Positions 15,001 to 23,766 of a stretch of 64,000 bases of DNA are shown here, one piece after another (position 1 is the first letter of the stretch; each line of letters begins with the position of its first letter). Source of the DNA: Gammaproteobacteria bacterium. GTDB taxonomy: Bacteria; Pseudomonadota; Gammaproteobacteria; Ga0077536. The position numbers were made by a program, and so were the translations under genes. Under the pieces are notes generated by a model that was not told the origin of the DNA, did not search any database, and was given only the letters and a program-made list of their open reading frames with translations. The DNA is taken from assembly GCA_021773835.1 (NCBI GenBank), contig JAJFJQ010000073.1, positions 434,001 through 498,000 on the forward strand. The letters are read 5' to 3'.

Positions 15001-16521
15001 ATGACCAGCGAAAATAATTTGTTCGCAAAATTCGCTGAGAATTGGGATCCAGCAGCCTTATTCCTTACGACCCCAGCCGGCGAATCATTTCTCTACAGCG
15101 ATGCTCTCAGGCTCAGTGGGCAGGTTGCCCAATTCCTCGCTGACGCTGGTGTGCGCGTCGGCGACAGAGTTTCGGTGCAAGCCGAAAAATCCATCGATTA
15201 CTTATGGCTCTATCTTGGATGTCTGCGTGGTGGTTACGCTTTCCACCCGCTAAACCCAGCGTACACGAAGGTCGAACTTGAGTATTTCTTCACTGACGCC
15301 GAACCGGCCATGGTGATCTACGATCCAGCGAATGCATCGTCGGCCAACGAGGTCGCTGTAGGCGCCGGCGTGCAGCGCTTGTATACGCTTGCAGCTGACG
15401 GTAGCGGTTCGTTTTGTGAGGCCTATAAAGCCGCCGCGGCAAGCGATGCAATCGCGCCTAGCCGGCCAGACGATATTGCCGCATTGCTGTATTCATCTGG
15501 TACCACGGGCCAACCTAAAGGCATTCCACTGACGCATGCCGGGATCGCGGTCAACGCGCGCGAGCTTGCCGACGCTTGGGGTTTCACCAGCGATGATGTG
15601 TTGTTGCACGCGTTGCCGATGTTTCACACTCATGGTCTGTTTATCGCGCTGAACTGTACATTTATGACGGGATCCGCGGTGCGCTACTTGTCGCGATTCG
15701 ATGCGGAGAGCGTTATCGACGAATTTCCGAATGCCAGTGTCATGATGGGCGTGCCGACCTATTACACCCGCCTCCTTAAATCACCTCGTTTGGACAGTGC
15801 GGCATGCCAATCGATCCGTCTATTTACCTCTGGCTCTGCGCCGCTACGCGAAGACACATTCTTCGAGTTCGAATCGCGCACCGGCCACACGATCGTGGAA
15901 CGCTACGGTATGTCGGAAACAGTGATCCTGACGAGCAACCCGATCGACGGCGCACGCAAGGCGGGCACCGTTGGTATCGCACTACCGAGTGTTGAGTTGC
16001 GCATCGCCGACGACAACAATCAAGCCTTGTCAGTCGGCGAGATTGGACGGATCCAAGTGCGTGGACCGAATGTATTTAAGGAATATTGGCGCAAGCCGGA
16101 GAAAACTGCCGACGACTTCACCGACGAGGGTTTTTTCGATACGGGTGACCAAGGCTGCTTGGACGAAGATGGTTATGTGTCGATAGTGGGACGTGCCAAG
16201 GATCTGATCATCAGCGGCGGATTAAATGTTTATCCGATTGAAGTCGAGCAAGCCCTCAATGAATGTCCAATAGTTCAAGAAGCGGCGGTGATTGGTGTGC
16301 CGCACGCGGATTTCGGTGAGGCCGTAGTCGCCGTCGTGATTGCGAATGGTGCCGGGACATTCGATGAAGCCAGGGTGCGTGAATTCGGACGCGAACGTCT
16401 AGCCAGTTTCAAACTGCCGAAACGCGTCGTCGCAGTGGAAGACCTACCGCGCAACGCAATGGGCAAGGTGCAGAAGAACCTACTTCGCGACCGCTACGCC
16501 GGGCTAATGGACGATGGCTGA
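15001..16521 (+). CDS. Acyl-CoA synthetase, malonyl-CoA synthetase-like (MatB/ACSF3)
   Basis: This 506-residue ANL-family ligase turns a carboxylic acid, ATP and CoA into the acyl-CoA. Visible are the P-loop LYSSGTTGQPKGIPLTH, the central LPMFHTHGLF (the MatB/ACSF3 form of that motif), ERYGMSETVILTSNP, the hinge DTGDQGCLDEDG and the C-terminal catalytic Lys in PRNAMGKVQK. The close match to the MatB pattern suggests malonate, methylmalonate or another short dicarboxylate. The ATG at 15001 follows an AAAAGGA site by 14 nt; an in-frame TTG at 14989 is possible. It sits downstream of the acyl-CoA dehydrogenase and probably activates an intermediate of the same route. Confidence 0.85.
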   Translation: MTSENNLFAKFAENWDPAALFLTTPAGESFLYSDALRLSGQVAQFLADAGVRVGDRVSVQAEKSIDYLWLYLGCLRGGYAFHPLNPAYTKVELEYFFTDAEPAMVIYDPANASSANEVAVGAGVQRLYTLAADGSGSFCEAYKAAAASDAIAPSRPDDIAALLYSSGTTGQPKGIPLTHAGIAVNARELADAWGFTSDDVLLHALPMFHTHGLFIALNCTFMTGSAVRYLSRFDAESVIDEFPNASVMMGVPTYYTRLLKSPRLDSAACQSIRLFTSGSAPLREDTFFEFESRTGHTIVERYGMSETVILTSNPIDGARKAGTVGIALPSVELRIADDNNQALSVGEIGRIQVRGPNVFKEYWRKPEKTADDFTDEGFFDTGDQGCLDEDGYVSIVGRAKDLIISGGLNVYPIEVEQALNECPIVQEAAVIGVPHADFGEAVVAVVIANGAGTFDEARVREFGRERLASFKLPKRVVAVEDLPRNAMGKVQKNLLRDRYAGLMDDG

Positions 16522-16609
16522 CGTCGTCGGCCCGATTACGATAACGCCCGGTTTGCCCTAAGATATCGGCTGTCGATCACCGTTCGCTGCCTGAACTTGG
16601 AGAACGTCG

Positions 16610-17554
16610 ATGCCGGTCCACCAAAGCTCACCAGATCTGGGTGTGTTTCAGCCCGGTCATGTTATCCACAATGGCTTCAAGCTTTACTACGAGTCCACTG
16701 GTTCGCCCGACGCCACACCCTTGGTCCTAGTCGCCGGTTCCGGTGAGCAGATTGGCTCCGTCGAATTTCCCGACGAGCAGTGCCGCATCTTTGCCGAGCG
16801 CGGGTTTCGCGTCATCCGCATGGACAATCGTGACGCCGGGCTATCTGTTTCGTCGACGCCGCTACCCGATATTGACATGCGTGAGGCGTTGGCTCGCGGT
16901 GCTGCGTTCTCGACGGTCCCGTACAACCGCATGGAAATGGCCGACGATATTGTGGCGGTGCTTGATGACCTTGGGATCGCGCGCGCCCATTTAATCGGCG
17001 CATCGATGGGCGGCTTCCTCGTGCGCTGGGCGGCGGTGCGCCATCCCGACCGTGTGACATCGTTGACGGTCGTGATGAGCGGTGCGGGCGCGAGCGCGGA
17101 CGAAGACGGTCCTCAGTTTGAGACCTCGGTCGTAGAGCGACTGCTGGTGCTCACCGAACGCCACGAACGAGACACCGCGATAGAGCGCAATGTCGAATTG
17201 TGGCGATGGTTGTGGGGTAACGAATACCCATTCGAAGAAGACTTCGTGCGGGAGCGTGTCAGCTACGCCTATGATCGCGCCTACCGTCCGGAGGGATTCG
17301 CGCGACAGTCCTTATCAAGTATTCGCTCACCCGGCTTGTGGACAGCGCAAACCAAGATCACCTGTCCAACACTCGTCGTCCATGGCGAGTCTGACCCCTG
17401 CTTTAGTGCAGAACATGCCTATGCGATTGCGCGCCAGATACGTGGCACAAAACTGTGGATTGACCCAAAAATGGGCCACATTATGCATCGGGAGCAGTGG
17501 ATAGAGCTTGTTGATCGCGTTGATGCTCTGGCACGCCAGGCTACTTACTCTTAA
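16610..17554 (+). CDS. Alpha/beta hydrolase (RdmC-like)
   Basis: This is a 314-residue alpha/beta hydrolase. The nucleophile elbow GASMGG places Ser at 132, the acid is D262 in HGESDPC and the His is 290 in KMGHIMH. The N-terminal DNRDAGLS segment and its length resemble the aclacinomycin methylesterase RdmC group. It could hydrolyse an ester, a lactone or a meta-cleavage product; with a Rieske oxygenase directly downstream (28 bases on), a ring-opening role is plausible but not shown. A GGAG ribosome site lies 9 nt before the ATG. Confidence 0.82.
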   Translation: MPVHQSSPDLGVFQPGHVIHNGFKLYYESTGSPDATPLVLVAGSGEQIGSVEFPDEQCRIFAERGFRVIRMDNRDAGLSVSSTPLPDIDMREALARGAAFSTVPYNRMEMADDIVAVLDDLGIARAHLIGASMGGFLVRWAAVRHPDRVTSLTVVMSGAGASADEDGPQFETSVVERLLVLTERHERDTAIERNVELWRWLWGNEYPFEEDFVRERVSYAYDRAYRPEGFARQSLSSIRSPGLWTAQTKITCPTLVVHGESDPCFSAEHAYAIARQIRGTKLWIDPKMGHIMHREQWIELVDRVDALARQATYS

Positions 17555-17582
17555 GCGGGCAAAAAATTTGAGGAGAAACGCT

Positions 17583-18752
17583 ATGGCCGCAACCACCAAA
17601 GATCATACGGCGCAGATTACCTACGATCCAAAGACGATAGGATATAGCGTCGTGAACGATGCCCCCGAAGTGAACGACAATCATCGCCGCGGCGAAGTTT
17701 ATTTTTCCGATGAGGTGCAGCAGCGGGAAATCGAACAGGTCTTCATGAAGGAATGGTTGTTGGTAGGACGCGTTGAGGAATGCGAAAAACCGGGCGATTT
17801 TTTCACGAACCGGGTCGGTGACGAGCCATTCGTCGTGGTGAAGGATAACAGGGGCAATATCCAAGCCTTTGCCAATGTCTGTCGTCACCGCGGTGTGCAA
17901 GTTGCATGGGATTCTGGCAATACAAAATATTTTTCCTGTCCGTACCATGGTTGGGTGTACAACACGAACGGAAAGTTGGTCGACGCGCAATACCTCGAAA
18001 AATCCAAAACCTTTAAAAAAGAGAATTGCCGCTTGCCCCTTATCAGAACCGAGTTTTGGGAAGGCTTCATTTTTATCAATTTCAATCCCGACGCGGCGCC
18101 ATTAATGGAAAGCCTCGAACAGTGGGATTTTCCACGCATCTATGGTCCCTATGCGATGGGACGATTGCGCTTGGCCACGAAGTTCACTATGGAACTTGGC
18201 TGCAATTGGAAGTTTTTGAACGAAAATTTAACCGACATCTATCATATTGCGGTGTTGCATAGCGATTCTTTCGGGCCGAACCAACCGCTCGACGGTTACC
18301 GCTATGAGGTGTTCGACGGCGGTTACCACGGCCGCTTTGAAGGTGGCACCATTTCGGGCCCGGATGGCAAGTCCCTATTCGGTCCGATGCCTTGGCTGCC
18401 AGAAGAACTCCACAGCGGCGGCTACTCTAGCCACTTGCCACCGAATACGGCGTGGTTTCCCCGCTTCGATTGCGTAGCGCTAAATACCAATTGGCCGATC
18501 GCGCCCGATAAATGCCTGACGATCACCTATCAGTTGTTTCCGGCAGAATATTTCTCCGCGCCAGACTTTGCCGACAAGGCGAAACAATATGCGGACTTCT
18601 ACAAACTTGTCCTCGGCGAGGATACTGACATGATCGAATCCCTGCAGCGTGGCATGAAGTCGCGCTACTATCAGCCGGGCCCGGTCTCGCCGTTCGAAGC
18701 CGGGGTGATGGGAACAATCAAACACAACATCGACGATGTAGGACATAAATAG
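17583..18752 (+). CDS. Rieske non-heme iron oxygenase, alpha subunit
   Basis: The protein has 389 residues. The Rieske centre is CRHRG (C100, H102) and CPYHGW (C119, H122). The mononuclear iron site is in NENLTDIYHIAVLH with D218, H221 and H226, the usual bridging Asp and two His. Such enzymes add O2 to, or demethylate, aromatic and related rings using electrons from a ferredoxin. No small beta subunit follows, so it is likely an alpha-only (alpha-3) oxygenase. No ferredoxin or reductase gene is nearby. The ATG at 17583 has a strong GAGGAG site. The M29/NicX-like gene lies 56 bases on and the hydrolase precedes it, suggesting one operon. Confidence 0.88.
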   Translation: MAATTKDHTAQITYDPKTIGYSVVNDAPEVNDNHRRGEVYFSDEVQQREIEQVFMKEWLLVGRVEECEKPGDFFTNRVGDEPFVVVKDNRGNIQAFANVCRHRGVQVAWDSGNTKYFSCPYHGWVYNTNGKLVDAQYLEKSKTFKKENCRLPLIRTEFWEGFIFINFNPDAAPLMESLEQWDFPRIYGPYAMGRLRLATKFTMELGCNWKFLNENLTDIYHIAVLHSDSFGPNQPLDGYRYEVFDGGYHGRFEGGTISGPDGKSLFGPMPWLPEELHSGGYSSHLPPNTAWFPRFDCVALNTNWPIAPDKCLTITYQLFPAEYFSAPDFADKAKQYADFYKLVLGEDTDMIESLQRGMKSRYYQPGPVSPFEAGVMGTIKHNIDDVGHK

Positions 18753-18808
18753 AATGAACACTTGGTGGCGTAAAAACGACGCCGCAGTGGTGCAGATGAA
18801 GGAGTGTA

Positions 18809-19855
18809 ATGATGGACGGAAATACTACCCTCGGACCCGATCTTGCCCAGGCAGCCCTATCCCTTGTGCGGGACATGATGTGCGTGAGTAAAGGCGATCA
18901 CGTGCTGGTCACCTGCGACTCAAATACGGAGAGCCGCGCGACCGATGCCATCGTGAATGCCGCCTATACCTTGGGTGCGAAAGTCGTGAGCATGACCCTC
19001 TCACCGCCCTTGCCGTTGCAAGGAGCGCTGGCGGATCCCTATATTCCCGAACCGGTGGTCGCCGCGGCGCAGAATTGCGATGCGTGGATCGACCTGTGTA
19101 TGCCGTACATGGCAGGTTCGCAGGCCTATGACGAGGCGATGAAGAACGAGCGCACTCGCTACTTGCTAGCTGGCGATATCGGGGCCGAGGGCATGATCCG
19201 GATTTTTAGCCGTGCCGATCTCGACAAGGTCTATGAAGTCTCAGACTTGTTCAACGCGCTGCTCGCTGAGTCGGCTGGAAAGCATTGCCGTTTTACGACC
19301 CCGCTTGGAACTGATGTGCGTTTTCGACTCTCCGATGTCGCATTGACGATCGAGCGTGCAACAAAGCCAGGCGGCTACTTCATCCCCGGTACGGTGGCGA
19401 TTATTCCCGATCTTGAGTCGGTCAAAGGGACGGTAATCTGTGAGTCGACCTTCCATGAGTATTACACCGCGCTCGACGAACCCTATCATTTCGAGGTCGA
19501 TGGAAAGATCCAGTCCGTGAGCGGAGGCGGCACCGAGCTTATGGTCATCGAGCGTGCGTTGCGTCGGGCCGGGAACGGGGCCTATGGAAATATCATTCAC
19601 TTCACCTGCGGCTATCATCCTGCCGCGCGGGTGACCGGCAAATCGTTTATCGAAGACCAGCGTGCGATTGGCTGTAACGCGGTCGGGCTCGGGTTGCCGT
19701 TTTGGGAAGAGGGCGGTGGCGAGAACCATCCAGATTGTGTCATGACCGGTCAGTCGTTTTGGATCGAGAACGAGCAGATTGTCGATGCCGGGGCGATCGT
19801 CTCTCCACCTGATCTGGCCCAGGCTGCACGCGATCTGCAACCCGTCTACGGCTAG
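18809..19855 (+). CDS. M29 aminopeptidase/2,5-dihydroxypyridine dioxygenase (NicX)-like protein
   Basis: This 348-residue protein fits the M29/NicX metalloenzyme fold. The N-terminal half is a lid-like domain (KGDHVLVTCDSNTESRATDA). The C-terminal half carries the metal region: GGTELMVIERALRRAG, then GYHPAARVTGKSF, and NHPDCVM, which supplies the conserved His-x-Asp. NicX opens the ring of 2,5-dihydroxypyridine in nicotinate breakdown, while true M29 members are peptidases. The position behind a Rieske oxygenase favours a ring-cleaving dioxygenase, but the peptidase reading is possible. AAGGAG precedes the ATG. Confidence 0.72.
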   Translation: MMDGNTTLGPDLAQAALSLVRDMMCVSKGDHVLVTCDSNTESRATDAIVNAAYTLGAKVVSMTLSPPLPLQGALADPYIPEPVVAAAQNCDAWIDLCMPYMAGSQAYDEAMKNERTRYLLAGDIGAEGMIRIFSRADLDKVYEVSDLFNALLAESAGKHCRFTTPLGTDVRFRLSDVALTIERATKPGGYFIPGTVAIIPDLESVKGTVICESTFHEYYTALDEPYHFEVDGKIQSVSGGGTELMVIERALRRAGNGAYGNIIHFTCGYHPAARVTGKSFIEDQRAIGCNAVGLGLPFWEEGGGENHPDCVMTGQSFWIENEQIVDAGAIVSPPDLAQAARDLQPVYG

Positions 19856-19869
19856 GTCAGGCATAGCGA

Positions 19870-19910
19870 CCCGCTAATGCGGGACGGCGCGGGCTTCAAC
19901 GCCGTATAAT
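19870..19910 (+). promoter_or_regulatory. Hairpin and candidate -10 upstream of the MaoC-CitE operon
   Basis: CCCGC-taat-GCGGG (19870-19883) is a small hairpin just after the NicX-like stop, followed by TATAAT at 19905-19910. There is no T-run after the hairpin and no convincing -35, so both the terminator and the promoter are tentative. Together they suggest a break between the Rieske/NicX unit and the MaoC unit. Confidence 0.3.
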
Positions 19911-20022
19911 CCGCGGTCCGTGGCCGCCAGCACTTCGTCGCCCGATATCGTTGATGCTGCAGCCGAGGTAGACGGCACGCTAAACAATAACGCAATTATC
20001 AGTAAATCAAGAGGAACCCACG

Positions 20023-20481
20023 ATGCCCGGATTGTATTACGAGGAGTTTGAAATCGGTCAGGTCTTCGACCACCCCATACGCAGAACCGTGACGGAGACC
20101 GACAACGTCATGTTTACAACGATGACCCACAATCCCGCGTTACTGCATCTCGATGAAGAATATTGCAAGAACGAGACCGAGTTCGGCCAGCGCATTGTGA
20201 ACAGCTGCTTTACCCTCGCCGTTATGGTTGGTGTGTCGGTCTATGACACCACACTTGGCACGACGGTCGGCAATTTGGGTTGGGACGAGGTGCGCTTCCC
20301 CGCGCCGGTATTCCACGGCGACACCTTGCACTTTCGCACCGAAGTCGCTGACAAGCGCGAAAGCAAATCGCGACCAAATAATGGCATCGTGATTTTTGCG
20401 CATTATGCCTACAACCAACGTGATGAGTTGGTCGCCAACTGCAAACGGACTGGTCTCATGCTGAAGAGGCCGCAAGCATGA
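20023..20481 (+). CDS. MaoC-like dehydratase
   Basis: This 152-residue single hot-dog domain enzyme hydrates enoyl-CoA-type double bonds. The segment THNPALLHLDEEYCK supplies the Asp/His active pair typical of MaoC (N/D...H.D..Y), and LGWDEVRFPAPVFHGDTL is the conserved later strand. Its stop overlaps the start of the CitE-like gene (ATGA), so the two are made together. Such MaoC plus CitE pairs serve hydratase-lyase sequences such as mesaconyl-CoA hydratase/malyl-CoA lyase or itaconyl-CoA hydratase/citramalyl-CoA lyase. Confidence 0.85.
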   Translation: MPGLYYEEFEIGQVFDHPIRRTVTETDNVMFTTMTHNPALLHLDEEYCKNETEFGQRIVNSCFTLAVMVGVSVYDTTLGTTVGNLGWDEVRFPAPVFHGDTLHFRTEVADKRESKSRPNNGIVIFAHYAYNQRDELVANCKRTGLMLKRPQA

Positions 20482-21350
20482 TGCCGCGATCTTGGTTGTT
20501 CGTTCCGGGCGACAGCGAAAAGAAACTCGGCAAAGGCCCGGGAACCGGCGCGGACGCATTAATTATCGATCTTGAGGACTCAGTGGCAAAGTCGCGCCGA
20601 CCAATCGGGCGGGAACTGACCTGTGAATATCTGCGCGCCGCGGACCGGTCTCTGTCGAAGTTGTATGTGCGGATAAATCCACTCGATAGCGACGATGCCT
20701 TATTTGACTTGGCCGGGATCATTGCCGGTAAGCCGGACGGGTTGATATTGCCGAAAGCGGAAACGGCCGCAGATGCCAATCGCCTTAGTTATTACTTAGA
20801 TGCACTCGAAGTTGCCAATGGCATTGAACTAGGCAGTACAAAAATATTTCCGATCGCAACCGAGACCCCCGGCGCGATGCTGACATTGGACGGCTATCGC
20901 AACCCCAATCCTCGGATTTCGGCTTTGTCGTGGGGTGCAGAGGACTTGAGTGCGGCCATTGGTGCCTCGACCAATCAGGATGAACATGGCAATTTAAGCG
21001 CACCTTATATCCTGGCGCGTTCGTTATGCTTAATGGCTGCCCATGCGGCCGGTGTGCAGGCCGTTGACACTGTGTACACGAACTTTCGCGACGACGATGG
21101 TTTGCGTCAATCCAGCGTCCAGGCTCGACGCGATGGCTTTAGCGGCAAAATCGCCATTCATCCAAACCAGGTCGCCACTATCAACGATGCGTTTACACCG
21201 AGTGCGCAGGAGATAGAGCATGCCCAAGCGGTGATCGATCTGTTCGCAGCCAATCCTGATGCCGGCACATTGAGTCTGGACGGTAAGATGCTCGATAAGC
21301 CGCATCTCACCCAAGCCGAGCGTGTGGTCGCATTTGCCAAACATCAATGA
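20478..21350 (+). CDS. CoA-ester lyase of the HpcH/CitE family
   Basis: This is a 290-residue TIM-barrel lyase. RSWLFVPGDSEKK opens the protein as in CitE and malyl-CoA lyase, IIDLEDSV contributes the acidic metal ligand, and later ETPGAM, SWGAEDLSAAIG and KIAIHPNQV are the other family blocks. It splits a hydroxyacyl-CoA such as citramalyl-CoA or methylmalyl-CoA into two smaller acyl products. ATGA overlap with the MaoC gene supports a shared two-step route. With the MatB-like ligase upstream the set could degrade a branched dicarboxylate; the exact substrate is not readable. Confidence 0.88.
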   Translation: MMPRSWLFVPGDSEKKLGKGPGTGADALIIDLEDSVAKSRRPIGRELTCEYLRAADRSLSKLYVRINPLDSDDALFDLAGIIAGKPDGLILPKAETAADANRLSYYLDALEVANGIELGSTKIFPIATETPGAMLTLDGYRNPNPRISALSWGAEDLSAAIGASTNQDEHGNLSAPYILARSLCLMAAHAAGVQAVDTVYTNFRDDDGLRQSSVQARRDGFSGKIAIHPNQVATINDAFTPSAQEIEHAQAVIDLFAANPDAGTLSLDGKMLDKPHLTQAERVVAFAKHQ

Positions 21351-21393
21351 TCGCATTACGGCTCGCGTATAACGCTAAAAGGAAACACCAAAC

Positions 21394-22272
21394 GTGAAAA
21401 AAGAATCCTGGAGCGCGCAAAAAAAATATCTGGACGTTGGCGGCCATAAGATGGCGTATATCGAGATGGGCGAGGGCGATCCGATCATTTTCCAGCATGG
21501 GAACCCGACCTCATCGTATCTGTGGCGGAATATTATGCCCGAGCTCGCCGATGTCGGACGGTGTATAGCCGTTGACCTAATTGGAATGGGGGATTCGGAC
21601 AAATTGCCGAACTCGGGACCCGACCGATACACCTTTAAGGAGCACCAGGAGTATCTGTATGCGGCGTGGGACAGTTTGGGCATAGACAACAACGTCACCT
21701 TCGTGATTCACGATTGGGGCACGGCCCTGGGGTTTGACTGGTGCCGGCAACATCCAGGCGCGGTAAAAGGCGTTGCGCATATGGAAGGTGTGGTGAAGCG
21801 ACTCACCTGGGACGAGTGGCCAGATGCCGCAACCGACATATTCCGCGCGTTTCGGTCCGAAACCGGAGAGAAAGTAGTGCTCGAAAAAAATGTCTTTGTT
21901 GAAGGCGTATTACCAAACTCAATTCTACGCAAGCTAACCGACGATGAGATGGATGCCTATCGTGCACCGTTTGCAACGGCTGGCGAGGACCGCCGACCAA
22001 CCTTAACCTGGCCACGCCAGATCCCGCTGGGCGGCGAACCTCCTGACGTTTGCGCAATGGTCGATGCGTACGCTGCATTCATGAAAGATGCCGATTTTCC
22101 CAAGTTGTTCATCGCTGGTGATCCGGGCATGATCATGAACGGCGCACCAGCGGAGTCGGCGCGCGGTTGGAAAAACACGAGCGAGGCGACGGTTAAAGGT
22201 CTTCATTTCCTGCAAGAAGATTCGCCGCATGAGATAGCCGTTGCCGTGCGCAGCTGGTTAATGGCGATCTGA
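21394..22272 (+). CDS. Haloalkane dehalogenase (HLD-II type)
   Basis: The protein has 292 residues from a GTG after an AAAAGGA site. It carries the full catalytic set: N37 in HGNPTS, nucleophile D107 and halide-binding W108 in HDWG, E131 as acid and H279 in QEDSPHE. N and W as halide binders and Glu as acid is the HLD-II arrangement known from DhaA and DmmA. PRQIPLGGEPPDV is the typical cap-loop segment. It would hydrolyse a carbon-halogen bond to an alcohol, though related proteins may serve as hydrolases on other substrates. It has no signal peptide. It lies between CitE-like and panB genes with short gaps. Confidence 0.88.
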   Translation: MKKESWSAQKKYLDVGGHKMAYIEMGEGDPIIFQHGNPTSSYLWRNIMPELADVGRCIAVDLIGMGDSDKLPNSGPDRYTFKEHQEYLYAAWDSLGIDNNVTFVIHDWGTALGFDWCRQHPGAVKGVAHMEGVVKRLTWDEWPDAATDIFRAFRSETGEKVVLEKNVFVEGVLPNSILRKLTDDEMDAYRAPFATAGEDRRPTLTWPRQIPLGGEPPDVCAMVDAYAAFMKDADFPKLFIAGDPGMIMNGAPAESARGWKNTSEATVKGLHFLQEDSPHEIAVAVRSWLMAI

Positions 22273-22277
22273 CGCAG

Positions 22278-23093
22278 ATGAGCACACAGACCGACATCAA
22301 AAAAGTCACCCTGTTGGACTTGAAAAAGTTCAAGAGCGCTGGCGAAAAAATCGCATCATTGACGGCCTATGACGCGGGCTTTGCCACGGTGCTCGATAAC
22401 GCCGGCATGGACTTTATTCTGGTTGGCGATTCCCTCGGGATGGTAGTGCAAGGCCGCGAAACGACGATCCCGGTGACGACAGATGAGATCATCTATCACA
22501 CTAAAATGGTTGTGCGTGGTACCCAACGTGCAATGGTGATGGCGGATATGCCGTTCATGAGTTATTCCTCCGCCGACGATTGTTTGAATAATGCCGCGCG
22601 TCTGATGAAGGAAGGCGGTGCGGAGATCGTAAAGCTCGAATGGGGTGCCCTCGAGATCCCAATGGTGTCACGACTCACCGAATGCGGGATCCCAGTTTGC
22701 GCACACCTTGGATTGACCCCGCAGGCGATCCATAAATTTGGCGCTTACCGCGTTCAAGGACGCGAAGATGATACGGCGAAAAAGATGATCGATGATGCCC
22801 AAGCCTTAGAGCAAGCCGGCGCGGATGTGCTGTTGTTGGAATGTGTGCCAATGCAACTCGCGGCCGAAATTACCCGCAACGCCGCGGTGCCGGTTATCGG
22901 CATTGGCGCCGGGCCAGATGTAGACGGCCAAATCCTCGTGCTTTACGACATCCTCGATATTTGGCCGGGTAAACGCACGCGCTTTTCAAAGAACTATATG
23001 GCCAACGCCGGATCTATCCAGAACGCCGTCGAGTCCTACGTCGCCGAGGTCAAGGAGGCTCGCTTCCCCACCGCTGAATATTCCTTCGAATAG
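22278..23093 (+). CDS. panB: 3-methyl-2-oxobutanoate hydroxymethyltransferase
   Basis: This is a 271-residue decameric TIM-barrel enzyme that adds a hydroxymethyl group from methylene-tetrahydrofolate to 2-oxoisovalerate, the first step of pantothenate synthesis. All key residues are seen: D51 in VGDSLG and D90 in ADMPF bind Mg, E121 follows in KLEWG and the general base is E188 in LECVP. It is five bases after the dehalogenase stop. There is no panC nearby, so it may serve catabolism here (in either direction) instead of vitamin synthesis. Compare with the PanB-like gene at 53798, which lacks these ligands. Confidence 0.92.
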   Translation: MSTQTDIKKVTLLDLKKFKSAGEKIASLTAYDAGFATVLDNAGMDFILVGDSLGMVVQGRETTIPVTTDEIIYHTKMVVRGTQRAMVMADMPFMSYSSADDCLNNAARLMKEGGAEIVKLEWGALEIPMVSRLTECGIPVCAHLGLTPQAIHKFGAYRVQGREDDTAKKMIDDAQALEQAGADVLLLECVPMQLAAEITRNAAVPVIGIGAGPDVDGQILVLYDILDIWPGKRTRFSKNYMANAGSIQNAVESYVAEVKEARFPTAEYSFE

Positions 23094-23202
23094 GCGACGC
23101 CCGACATCACCGACGCCGGTAGCACGTGTTGCGCTAGAATAATCAATGCGTCGTGGGCTAAGATGTTGCTCGAACGTACAACGATTAGCCACGAGGGGAT
23201 TG

Positions 23203-23766
23203 ATGTCCACGCGCCGCGGTTTTCTAGCTTCAACACTTGCTGTGACGACAGTGCCGCTGGTCGCGCGCGCGGGCGTACTGAGCGACGCGCCAATGGTGCG
23301 GATCATCACAGAATCCACTTGCGCGGATACGCTAAGGTTTGCTGCCCGCTTTGGCATTCACTCGAGCGTCGTTGGTGGAGATCCTGCAGAGTATCTGTTC
23401 GATCTTGAGCGCGATCTGCGCGACCACAAAATCGACCTTGTGTACGGACTGAGTCGGGCCTCAACCCAATTCCTAGTTGAGCAAACCGCGCTGCCCCATG
23501 GATATCAATTCGGCTACCAGGGCCAGCATCGTTATATCAAACAGCGTCTGCTGCATTCGTTAAGTGGAACGCGTGAATCGATCGATATCGTGGCAGGTCG
23601 ACTAGAATGGCACACGCGACCATGGGCAGTTGAACTCGCCGACGCCCTGGGCGTGCTCGGCAGCTCCGTTGCCCCGACGCAGCATTCAGAAGTTTCCGCC
23701 GCTAGTGTGATCCCCAAAGACAGTTCCCGACACTTGGTTTCTTGGTTGCTGAGGCCCGTCGCCTAA
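23203..23766 (+). CDS. Tat-signal protein of unknown function, coupled to VAO-type flavoprotein
   Basis: The protein has 187 residues. It begins MSTRRGFLASTLAV and ends the signal at VARAG, a twin-arginine signal (TRRGFL) with an Ala-x-Ala type cleavage site. After the signal it is a soluble alpha-beta protein with no motif I recognise (for example IDLVYGLSRASTQFLVEQ). The start at 23203 has ACGAGGGG before it; an upstream in-frame start at 23146 would bury the signal. Its stop TAA overlaps the ATG of the flavoprotein (TAATG), so the two are coupled. PchF-type flavoproteins reach the periplasm without their own signal, so this protein could be an escort or subunit; that is a guess. Confidence 0.72.
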   Translation: MSTRRGFLASTLAVTTVPLVARAGVLSDAPMVRIITESTCADTLRFAARFGIHSSVVGGDPAEYLFDLERDLRDHKIDLVYGLSRASTQFLVEQTALPHGYQFGYQGQHRYIKQRLLHSLSGTRESIDIVAGRLEWHTRPWAVELADALGVLGSSVAPTQHSEVSAASVIPKDSSRHLVSWLLRPVA

